Source: Prunella strophiata (taxonomy: Eukaryota; Chordata; Aves; Passeriformes; Prunellidae). Taken from it: a stretch of 64,000 bases of DNA. Of the stretch, positions 42,401 through 54,400 are shown in pieces; positions within the stretch are counted from its first letter, which is position 1, and every line of letters begins with the position of its first letter. The stretch is taken from NCBI GenBank assembly GCA_036583965.1, contig JAZBQD010000031.1:434001-498000 (forward strand). Reading direction: 5' to 3'. The notes under the pieces are model-generated. The model made no database searches. It had not been told where the DNA came from and saw nothing but the letters and a program-made list of their open reading frames with translations. Both the position numbers and the translations under genes were made by a program.

Positions 42401-45400
42401 CCCAAAGTCAATAACTGAGCACCTGAAGGGAAATGTAAAATCACCTTAACTGTAGAAAATTACAATGCTGGTGAGACCCACTTAAGACACAACCATCTCA
42501 GGGGCACAATAACTTATCTGGGACCAGGAACAACCAATTCAGGGAATGCTGTCAGGAAACAGAGGCAAGAGTTTGCTCTCATAAGGTGCAGATGAGCCAG
42601 GACAAAGCCCAGCCTTCCTGAACCTTCCATACATCCAGTGCCTGGTACCATACCCTGACCCAGCCCAGGTCAGCCACTCACCTGGACATGCTGAGATGAC
42701 ACCTGAACTTACCAGAGCACCACCCACCTTTGGAACCACGGCTTTCAAGGGTTCTGAAGCTCAGATCTTGGGCCAGGACAGCCTCCCCAAGCATGTGACT
42801 GATCCCAGCCCCTCCAGCACTAAAGGAACTCCCAGTACACACAGCAGCAGCAGCATGCCACACCTGAGCCATGGGTTTGGGAAGAGAGCATTTCCAGCAC
42901 TCCTCCTAGTCCAGCAACAGCTTCAGTGGATCCAAACATGAAAGCACAGCACTTTGAGAAGCATCCTTGAGGAAAAAGCTGGACAGGTATGGATCTAACT
43001 GTAGAAATTCCATACCTGCTGGCTCTCAAGAAAGCAGGTGTCTCTCTGGGAGCGTTAAGTCAGATTTTGGAAATGCAAGACACAAACGAGTGCTTCTCCA
43101 GGTTACAGAGAACAGTCACAATCCCAGTGGGAGAGAAAGCCTGGAGTTGTTTTAGCTACAGATCAGAACCAAAACATGCAGAGACTTTAGTTAAACCCAC
43201 AGCAGACTTGTAGTCAAACCCACGCAGAGAGGAAAACCCACACAGCCGAGCTGCACCGAAACACCAGACGTTCAAGACAACTTGCAAGAGCAGCTCTGGT
43301 CTCTTCCCTGCTCTCCAGGGCCAGACAGGGAATTCCTTCAGCACCAGGAATTTGACAAGTTGGTTTTTCACAAAGCATTTCTCAATCTCAATTTCTCTTC
43401 CTTGCCCCCTTGCAAGAGTTACACAAACCAAGGCTGAAATCCTTCTCTACTTTTTGCTCCTTGACTTTCTGATGGCACAACAGGCTGCCAGTGCTGGAGA
43501 ATCCCTGCAAGCTGCTCTGCTCCTGTGTCCTGTCTGGGCATTTCTCAAGCCCAGGTGGGATGAATTTTCCTGGCAGAGCAGCCCTCTCCCAGCCACCATC
43601 CTTGTCAAGGCTCACTAACAAGCAGGGACACGCTGGCTTTCTGTGCTCCAGGGAGGAGGAGCAGGGAGCAAGCTGTGGGTACCCAGGGTGGGGAGAGCCC
43701 ACGCCCTGCTCCAGGGCTGCAGGGACAGGGAGCAGGGCCTGCCAAGGCAAAACCCCTCACAGGCAGCACTGCTGGACTACAGGCAGAAAGATCTGCCTAA
43801 ATCCTTCAAGTCAGGGTTGATTCTTCCTATCCCCTGATGAGGTTTTCATCAATAGGCTCTCAATCGATGCCCTAATTAAATAATTAAATATCAGTATTGA
43901 CTTGAAGAGTGGAAAAGATCAAGTGTTTTCTCAAGATAAAGAGAATTGTTGAATCACAGGATGGTTTGGGTGGGAAGGGACCTCAAAGCTCATCCCATTT
44001 CACATCCTGCTAGGTGCAGGAACACCTTCCACTACCCCAGGGTGTTCCAAGTCCAACCTGGCCTTGGACAGCTCCAGGGATGCAGGGGCAGCCACAGCTT
44101 CTCTGGGTACCCTGTGCCAGGGCCTGCCCACCCTCACAGGGAAGAAAATCTTCTGCAAGAGCACAACAGATTTTCTTTTGAAAGACATAAACCAAGGAGT
44201 CAAGAGGAAATCACTTCTCTGCACCTCCCAGTTGTGTTTATCACTCAACAAGGCACTAAAAACTAATCATTGGCTACTTAAAACAAAGGCTGTGTTCCTG
44301 CTTAGGCTTTTGTGAACAAGTTTCTACCAACACCAACAGACATTTCGTCTGGCCTCTGAAAATTCACACGCAGCCCACAGATCATACAGCCTGTCACAAG
44401 AAGCTACAGTGCTCCAAATCTGATCACACATTACCCTAGAAAATATCAGTGACTTCCTAACTCTTCATCTCTGTCACTGCTGAAGTGACAGCTCAGTCCC
44501 CTCCTGGAAACAGCGCTGGCTGAACTGGAGCAGCCAACCTGGGCACTCTCCTTGCCCTGAGCCTGCAGGGCTCCTGATTGTCTCAGCACATTTGGGGAGC
44601 AGCTGCCCCTGAGCTTCAGCTGCACATCACCAGCGTGTCAGAGCAAGGACAGAGGAGCAGCAGGGCTGCCAGCACAGGGCAGAGCCCAGGGAAGCAGCTC
44701 TGCAGCAGCTTTGCCCGAGGCACCGACAGCAACAGCACCAGGAGAGGAGCCAGCCCAGTTTGGGGTTTGTTTCATACTGGGGCAGGGAGGAGGGAAGGCC
44801 AGGCACTGGAACTGCTGCCAAGAGCTCTGTTAATGTGGAACTGCAACCAGAAGGTGAATTTTCATGGGGAACCTCTCAGGCCCAGGGCAGGGCCTGTCCC
44901 CTGTGCTGGCACTGCTGGGGCACCTCCAGTGCTGGGGCAGCTCTGGGCCCCTCCTGACAGCAGAGACCTGGAGGGGCTGCAGCGTGTCCAGGGAAGGGAA
45001 CAGAGCTGGGAAGGGAATGGAGCCCCAGGAGGGGCTGAGGGAGCTGGGAAGGGGCTCAGCCTGGAGAAAAGGAGGCTCAGGGGGGACCTTGTGGCTCTGC
45101 ACAACTCCTGACAGGAGGGGACAGCCAGGGGGGGTCGGGCTGTGCTCCCAGGGAACAGGGACAGGACAAGGGGAAATGGCCTCAGGCTGGGCCAGGGCAG
45201 GCTCAGGGTGGACACCAGGAGGAATTTCTGCATGGAAAGGGTGCTCAGGCCTTGGCAGGGGCTGCCCAGGGAGGTTTGCAGTGCCCATCCCTGGAGGTGT
45301 CACCTCTGGTGACAAGGTGGGGATCGGGCACAGCATGGACTGGATGGTTGGGAGAGCTTTTCCAGCCTCAATGATCCTGGAATTCTGAGCACAAGCACCA

Positions 45401-48400
45401 CCTCCTCTGCTGTTTCCATGTCCCCTGCTGCCCTATCACTCCACCAGCACAGATTTGGAGGGTAACTAAAGGAGCCCCATCAGGGAACTGATGCAGCTCA
45501 GCTGAAAAAACAGCCACGTTACACAAAGAAGTTTGCAGCCAGCTCAGTTCCTCAGCTGCTCACCACAGCCATCCCCAGCTTCTCATCAGCTCTGTGAGGC
45601 GTGTGCAAAACTGCTGCTCATTATTCACTGCCCTAGATGAGAAAAAAATCCCCAAATACTCACACACAAAAGCCCCAAAAAGCCCTACTAAACAAAACCA
45701 AAACCAAACCACCCTTTCTGTACAGTCTCACACGAGTCCAGCTCGCTCTGTAACCCTTCCCCTGGGTGTCCCAGCAGACAGAGGGACAAACAATGCTTGT
45801 CCAACCTCCAGCAGCCCAGAGCCCAGGGGATTCCTGAGCTCCAGCCTGCATCCAGAGCCACTGATGGATCCACTTCCATTTTCTACTTTCATTCTGAGCC
45901 CACCCATCTTTTCCCCTCCAAAATTCCCCTGGCAGCCAGTTGTGCAGCACAGCCACCTCCAAGTGGAAATGGCTTTGGCCTCTCCTGCTGCCTGATGGGT
46001 TCAGGTCACAGAAATGACTGAGCAGGAGTTGGGATCAGGGGGCTTTGCTGGGCCAGGCTTTATTGGGATTTCTCCTTGTCTAATTCACCTGCTCCATGCC
46101 AGGAGTCAGAAGCAGACTGAGCCCACAGCCTGGGCACAACATGAACACAACTCACAGCTGCTGCTCCTGTAGGCAGGATACAAAAAAGGGATATAATTAT
46201 GGAATTATGGAATGTTTGGCTTGGAAGGGACCTTGAAGCTGATCCCATTTCACCCTCTGCCATGGGCAGAGCTCTTCCACTAGACCACATTGCTCCAAGT
46301 CCTGTCCAGCCTGGCCTGAACACTGCCAGGGAAGGGACAGCCACAACCTCTGGGAACAGACAAGCCACTACTTGCAACTGTTTAGTAACCCCTTTTTATT
46401 TGAATCCTGAAACTACTTGTTTTTCAAACTTCATTGCAACTTCTGTACAACAACAGCATCTTCACCACTCATGCCATCATTTGTTTCCCAAATCTGGCAA
46501 GTTTTCTCCCATTCTCTACCTAGGGATCCCTCCTTCCTTCTGACATTATTATATCACAATCCTGAGTGAACAAATCCTCCCAGGATGCACAAACAAGCTT
46601 GGATTTATTACTTGAGGACTCTTGAGGACTTATTTTTAAAAACTACAATGTTTCAATGTGCCAATATGAAGCAATGTCAAAGCAAGTGGTTCCAACTCAA
46701 ACCCACTTCTAATAAAGGCAAAAGAAATAATTAAAAAATAGTAATTTCATCCAAGTAGTTTTCCTATACTTTCACATTTAAAATAACAATTTTGCATGCT
46801 CCTAGTACAGCTTTGGTTGTGTTCAAAATAAAACAAATCTCAAAAATCACTGGTTTTTATCTCTGGATTTGTAGACTTGCAGCCAGGTGAGTAAAGCCCA
46901 GAAATACAAAATACAGCTGCACCTCCAGGCAGAATAAAGATCCAGAGAAGTTTTACCTCCATCAGGAGCACTGGGGGGGAATCTCCCAATACTCACACAC
47001 CCTTTGTTCTCCTGAGCTGTTACTAGAGATTTCATGGGAAAACATTTTTTGTGACTCATCTCCATTTGCATTGGACTTAGTCAGACAACAGTGATTACAT
47101 GCTTAGGCTCAGTTCTGGCATTCAAATCTTCCAGCAGCCATGCTGGCCACAAGAGCTTCCCTCCCTACCTGCTCCAGGTGCCAAAGGCTGGACCCTGAGG
47201 AGCTCCACAAAGTGGGCACAGCTCCTGTGGATCCTTCATGCACAGCTCACTTCAAACCATCAACAACCTCACACACTGAATGCCAATAAAGAGAAATTAA
47301 AAAATAAGATCTCAGGGATATGCTGCCTGGAAGTTACTCATCCTAACATTTTTAATATTCAAAATAAAGACAATCTGCTGGTGGCAGGAGTGGCAGCAGG
47401 GAGAGCCCTAAAATGAGGAGGGGCACCAAGGAGCACCACCAGTGCCAGAGGGGCAGCTGACCCACTCACTGACCCAGCCAGGGGAACCCCTACAGCACAA
47501 CTGAGAAGTCCCCACAGCTCTCAAAACCAAATACCATAAAAATGATTTCTGCACCGGAAAATCACTGAAGAAGAGTTAAAATTTAAAACGGTTTGTGACA
47601 GACTGAGCCCTCCAAGATTTATTCCTTCTGTACCTGCAAACAGCAGGGCAGGGCTGGAGGCCCAGGCCCTGCCCTCCCCAGGGAGGTTACCATGACTCTG
47701 GGATTTCTTGCAGAAATGCCATCTGGAATATTTATAGTGCCTGAGAGGGGGCAATGAAATCACTCATGCTGGCACCTCAGCACATCCAGAAGCTTAACTG
47801 CTGCTTTAGCAGGAAATATTAGATTGAAGTGCCTCAAAGTCAAAGTGAGAGTATGTCCAGTTACAGGGACAGTAAGGTATCTCCCAGCAGCCATCATGGA
47901 GCAGGGTCAGTCAACGTGCAAAGATGAAATGTGAAGGGAATAGAAGCTACTAACATGAAGCAGAAATGCTCTATTAGTATGTCTTCCCTTACATTGCAAA
48001 CAGCTCTTTGGTTTTAGAGAATTAAAACCTTTTCCCCATGCATCCTCCTTAGACAGAGGCCAGTTTCAACATTCCTTGAGATCCTTCTTTTCCTTATAAA
48101 CTAAAGACTGAGCCTTCCAGTGCTTGAAGGGAACCTACAGAAGGGCTCAGAGGGACTGGGGACAAGGCATGGAGGGACAGGACCCAGGGAATGGATCCCA
48201 CTGCCACAGGGAATTAGGAAATTGTTCCCTGGCAGGAACAGGACCCAGGGAATGGCTCCCACTGCCAGAGGGCAGGGATGGATGAAATTTTGGGAATTAG
48301 GAATTTCTCCCTAGCAGGGTGGGCAGGCCCTGGCACAGAGCAGCTGTGGCAGGCCCTGGATCCCTGGCAGTGCCCAAGGCCAGGCTGGACACTGGGGCTG

Positions 48401-51400
48401 GGAGCACTCTGGGACAGTGGAAGGTGTCCCTGCCATGGCAGGCGTGGCACTGGGTGAGCTCTGAGGTCCCTTCCCACCCAAACCATTCCAGGATTCCATG
48501 AACTCCAGCCCTCACCAAACACCCCAGTGCATTTTCTGTGTGTCCCAGGCTGTTGGCTGAGTTCTGAGCAAACCCAGGGCAGGGACCAGAGCTGCTGGGG
48601 TTATTCAAACACAGGAGAGCCTCAGCCAAGGATCCAGTCACCTCCCGTCACCCACTGTGTACACAGGGCTTTGGAAACCACATTTCCTTGTTGCTACAGG
48701 TCAAAGACTCCACTGGAGGCTTTCCCCGAAACTCTGCTCCTCCAGCTGCAAAACCAAGCAGGGCTGCTGGCATTTCCCACAGCAGGGACCCCCATGGAAC
48801 AGCCCTTTCCAGGCTGCTGGCATTTCCCACAGCAGGGACCCCCATGGAACAGCCCTTTCCAGGCTGCTGGCATTTCCCACAGCAGGGACCCCCATGGAAC
48901 AGCCCTTTCCAGGCTGCTGGCATTTCCCACAGCAGGGACCCCCATGGAACAGCCCTTTCCAGGCTGCTGGCATTTCCCACAGCAGGGACCCCCATGGAAC
49001 AGCCCTTTCCAGGCTGCTGGCATTTCCCACAGCAGGGACCCCCATGGAACAGCCCTTTCCAGGCTGCTGGCATTTCCCACAGCAGGGACCCCCATGGAAC
49101 AGCCCTTTCCAGGCTGCTGGCATTTCCCACAGCAGGGACCCCCATGGAACAGCCCTTTCCAGGCTGCTGGCATTTCCCACAGCAGGGACCCCCATGGAAC
49201 AGCCCTTTCCAGGCTGCTGGCATTTCCCACAGCAGGGACCCCCATGGAACAGCCCTTTCCAGGCTGCTGGCATTTCCCACAGCAGGGACCCCCATGGAAC
49301 AGCCCTTTCCAGGCTGCTGGCATTTCCCACAGCAGGGACCCCCATGGAACAGCCCTTTCCAGGCTGCTGGCATTTCCCACAGCAGGGACCCCCATGGAAC
49401 AGCCCTTTCCAGGCTGCTGGCATTTCCCACAGCAGGGACCCCCATGGAACAGCCCTTTCCAGGCTGCTGGCATTTCCCACAGCAGGGACCCCCATGGAAC
49501 AGCCCTTTCCAGGCTGCTGGCATTTCCCACAGCAGGGACCCCCATGGAACAGCCCTTTCCAGGCTGCTGGCATTTCCCACAGCAGGGACCCCCATGGAAC
49601 AGCCCTTTCCAGGCTGCTGGCATTTCCCACAGCAGGGACCCCCATGGAACAGCCCTTTCCAGGCTGCTGGCATTTCCCACAGCAGGGACCCCCATGGAAC
49701 AGCCCTTTCCAGGCTGCTGGCATTTCCCACAGCAGGGACCCCCATGGAACAGCCCTTTCCAGGCTGCTGGCATTTCCCACAGCAGGGACCCCCATGGAAC
49801 AGCCCTTTCCAGGCTGCTGGCATTTCCCACAGCAGGGACCCCCATGGAACAGCCCTTTCCAGGCTCCTGGATTGCCACTGCTGCTGCAGGGCCAACCTGG
49901 GCAAGTGTGAGAGCTGCTGGCACCAGGGGGGATTTGAAATCCCATTTTCAGATCGCTGCATCAATGCAGAGAGAACTGAGTGGACCTGGATAACTCAGGT
50001 GTTTAAATTCTTCCCTCAGGGATGGGCTGTTTGTCCAAGGTGCTAATGGAGAGTCTCCCCTTCAACTGGCATTGTCTGCACAGGACACTTCCCTCCAGGT
50101 TTCCACATCAACTCAAGGAAGGACTATGGAAACAACACATTTAAGGCATCTTTGGGCAGTTAAACACCACACAGAAAATCGATTTCTACCCCAACACCTG
50201 CCAAATTCCACTGAGAAGACACAAACCTGACATAACCAAAGGGTGTACACAGCTACCATCACCAGAATTTCAGTTCAGAATTCAGGAATAAAACACCTCT
50301 GCCCTCCAGAAACAAACAACCACTGGTCTGACTGGTGGGAAACACTTCCAAAATCTGCACGTGCACACCTCCAACTCAACTTGGTGATACTCCTCTTGAA
50401 GGCCCCAAAACTGCACAGTTAGACCAACAACTAACACTAATTACTAATTAGTAAAAGCACCAGTTGTTGGAGCAGGAGGCTCTGTGTGCCTGCTGACTTT
50501 TTAACTATGATGTTGACTATTTTTAACTTTGAGAATTGGAATAAACCTTCCCAACAAACTCCAAAGGCAAGGAATGTCATGTGATCCCAGCAAGGATCTG
50601 CCAAGCAGTGCCAAAATACACCCTGGCCACAGCAGCAAACCCATCCAGCCTCCCAGAGCCAGGGGATGCCATGGCAAGGGACAACATTAACAACTGCCAC
50701 ACAGTGCCCCAAAAATTCAGCAAAAATTAAAAAAAAAAAAAAATCCAGAGCCAAGTTGAGGCCCTAAGAGGTTTTAGGTAGTAACTTTCTTGACACTTAG
50801 CTGTCACAAAGGTATTTTTTTTCACTTTAAATTTCCCATGCCTTGCTTAAGAGAGTATTTTTATGTGTTTTAGTCCGAGGTGCAATTTTTGGGTGATGTT
50901 TCAACACAGATGAGGAAGTGCACAGGGGTGAGCTTACACCCAGCACTAGGATCTACACTGACACTCCATGTTCCCTCAGCTGCATGACCAGTGATTTAAG
51001 GGATTTATTGCAAATACAAGTCAGATCCAGCTCAAACCCCTCGAAATAATTCTCTTTTTTATCCATATGTGGGTACCTGCACGAGCTAACACCAGTGGGT
51101 GCTGCAAGGAAAGCTGAGACAGGAATTACCCTTAATTTCCAGAGCCAGTCACCAAGAAGGTGAGAAGCTGCTGACCTGAACTCTTCATCTGCAGAACAAG
51201 ATGCTCAGGAGAAGGCAAACAAAGCCCTGTGCTACACCTGGGATGGAAGGATATTGGGTACCAGGCCTGTCCCTGCAAGATGGCAGGGGGGATACAGGAG
51301 TGGGGCTCGGGGGTGACACAGACATGGGGCTGGGGGTCCCTAGGGGGGATACAGGAGTGGGGCTCGGGGGTGACACAGACATGGGGCTGGGGGTCCCTAG

Positions 51401-54400
51401 GGGGGATACAGGAGTGGGGCTCGGGGGTGACACAGACATGGGGCTGGGGGTCCCTAGGGGGGATACAGGAGTGGGGCTCGGGGGTGACACAGACATGGGG
51501 CTGGGGGTCCCTAGGGGGGATACAGGAGTGGGGCTCGGGGGTGACACAGACATGGGGCTGGGGGTCCCTAGGGGGGATACAGGAGTGGGGCTCGGGGGTG
51601 ACACAGACATGGGGCTGGGGGTCCCTAGGGGGGATACAGGAGTGGGGCTCGGGGGTGACACAGACATGGGGCTGGGGGTCCCTAGGGGGGATACAGGAGT
51701 GGGGCTCGGGGGTGACACAGACATGGGGCTGGGGGTCCCTAGGGGGGATACAGGAGTGGGGCTCGGGGGTGACACAGACATGGGGCTGGGGGTCCCTAGG
51801 GGGGATACAGGAGTGGGGCTCGGGGGTGACACAGACATGGGGCTGGGGGTCCCTAGGGGGGATACAGGAGTGGGGCTCGGGGGTGACACAGACATGGGGC
51901 TGGGGGTCCCTAGGGGGGATACAGGAGTGGGGCTCGGGGGTGACACAGACATGGGGCTGGGGGTCCCTAGGGGGGATACAGGAGTGGGGCTCGGGGGTGA
52001 CACAGACATGGGGCTGGGGGTCCCTAGGGGGGATACAGGAGTGGGGCTCGGGGGTGACACAGACATGGGGCTGGGGGTCCCTAGGGGGGATACAGGAGTG
52101 GGGCTCGGGGGTGACACAGACATGGGGCTGGGGGTCCCTAGGGGGGATACAGGAGTGGGGCTCGGGGGTGACACAGACATGGGGCTGGGGGTCCCTAGGG
52201 GGGATACAGGAGTGGGGCTCGGGGGTGACACAGACATGGGGCTGGGGGTCCCTAGGGGGGATACAGGAGTGGGGCTCGGGGGTGACACAGACATGGGGCT
52301 GGGGGTCCCTAGGGGGGATACAGGAGTGGGGCTCGGGGGTGACACAGACATGGGGCTGGGGGTCCCTAGGGGGGATACAGGAGTGGGGCTCGGGGGTGAC
52401 ACAGACATGGGGCTGGGGGTCCCTAGGGGGGATACAGGAGTGGGGCTCGGGGGTGACACAGACATGGGGCTGGGGGTCCCTAGGGGGGATACAGGAGTGG
52501 GGCTCGGGGGTGACACAGACATGGGGCTGGGGGTCCCTAGGGGGGATACAGGAGTGGGGCTCGGGGGTGACACAGACATGGGGCTGGGGGTCCCTAGGGG
52601 GGATACAGGAGTGGGGCTCGGGGGTGACACAGACATGGGGCTGGGGGTCCCTAGGGGGGATACAGGAGTGGGGCTCGGGGGTGACACAGACATGGGGCTG
52701 GGGGTCCCTAGGGGGGATACAGGAGTGGGGCTCGGGGGTGACACAGACATGGGGCTGGGGGTCCCTAGGGGGGATACAGGAGTGGGGCTCGGGGGTGACA
52801 CAGACATGGGGCTGGGGGTCCCTAGGGGGGATACAGGAGTGGGGCTCGGGGGTGACACAGACATGGGGCTGGGGGTCCCTAGGGGGGATACAGGAGTGGG
52901 GCTCGGGGGTGACACAGACATGGGGCTGGGGGTCCCTAGGGGGGATACAGGAGTGGGGCTCGGGGGTGACACAGACATGGGGCTGGGGGTCCCTAGGGGG
53001 GATACAGGAGTGGGGCTCGGGGGTGACACAGACATGGGGCTGGGGGTCCCTAGGGGGGATACAGGAGTGGGGCTCGGGGGTGACACAGACATGGGGCTGG
53101 GGGTCCCTAGGGGGGATACAGGAGTGGGGCTCGGGGGTGACACAGACATGGGGCTGGGGGTCCCTAGGGGGGATACAGGAGTGGGGCTCGGGGGTGACAC
53201 AGACATGGGGCTGGGGGTCCCTAGGGGGGATACAGGAGTGGGGCTCGGGGGTGACACAGACATGGGGCTGGGGGTCCCTAGGGGGGATACAGGAGTGGGG
53301 CTCGGGGGTGACACAGACATGGGGCTGGGGGTCCCTAGGGGGGATACAGGAGTGGGGCTCGGGGGTGACACAGACATGGGGCTGGGGGTCCCTAGGGGGG
53401 ATACAGGAGTGGGGCTCGGGGGTGACACAGACATGGGGCTGGGGGTCCCTAGGGGGGATACAGGAGTGGGGCTCGGGGGTGACACAGACATGGGGCTGGG
53501 GGTCCCTAGGGGGGATACAGGAGTGGGGCTCGGGGGTGACACAGACATGGGGCTGGGGGTCCCTAGGGGGGGATACAGGAGTGGGGCTCGGGGGTGACAC
53601 AGACATGGGGCTGGGGGTCCCTAGGGGGGATACAGGAGTGGGGCTCGGGGGTGACACAGACATGGGGCTGGGGGTCCCTAGGGGGGATACAGGAGTGGGG
53701 CTCGGGGGTGACACAGACATGGGGCTGGGGGTCCCTAGGGGGGATACAGGAGTGGGGCTCGGGGGTGACACAGACATGGGGCTGGGGGTCCCTAGGGGGG
53801 ATACAGGAGTGGGGCTCGGGGGTGACACAGACATGGGGCTGGGGGTCCCTAGGGGGGATACAGGAGTGGGGCTCGGGGGTGACACAGACATGGGGCTGGG
53901 GGTCCCTAGGGGGGATACAGGAGTGGGGCTCGGGGGTGACACAGACATGGGGCTGGGGGTCCCTAGGGGGGATACAGGAGTGGGGCTCGGGGGTGACACA
54001 GACATGGGGCTGGGGGTCCCTAGGGGGGATACAGGAGTGGGGCTCGGGGGTGACACAGACATGGGGCTGGGGGTCCCTAGGGGGGATACAGGAGTGGGGC
54101 TCGGGGGTGACACAGACATGGGGCTGGGGGTCCCTAGGGGGGATACAGGAGTGGGGCTCGGGGGTGACACAGACATGGGGCTGGGGGTCCCTAGGGGGGA
54201 TACAGGAGTGGGGCTCGGGGGTGACACAGACATGGGGCTGGGGGTCCCTAGGGGGGATACAGGAGTGGGGCTCGGGGGTGACACAGACATGGGGCTGGGG
54301 GTCCCTAGGGGGGATACAGGAGTGGGGCTCGGGGGTGACACAGACATGGGGCTGGGGGTCCCTAGGGGAAATGGGGGGGGTCACAGGGGATTCCTGATGG

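Noticed and set aside
48527..50046. Open frames of 400-490 residues on both strands
   Set aside because: Produced by the stop-free 50-bp unit; five overlapping frames are open at once, which no real gene would show.
29130..51285. GAREM2 exons between RAB10 and HADHA
   Set aside because: No recognisable exon of another gene was found in RAB10 intron 1 or near the gap.
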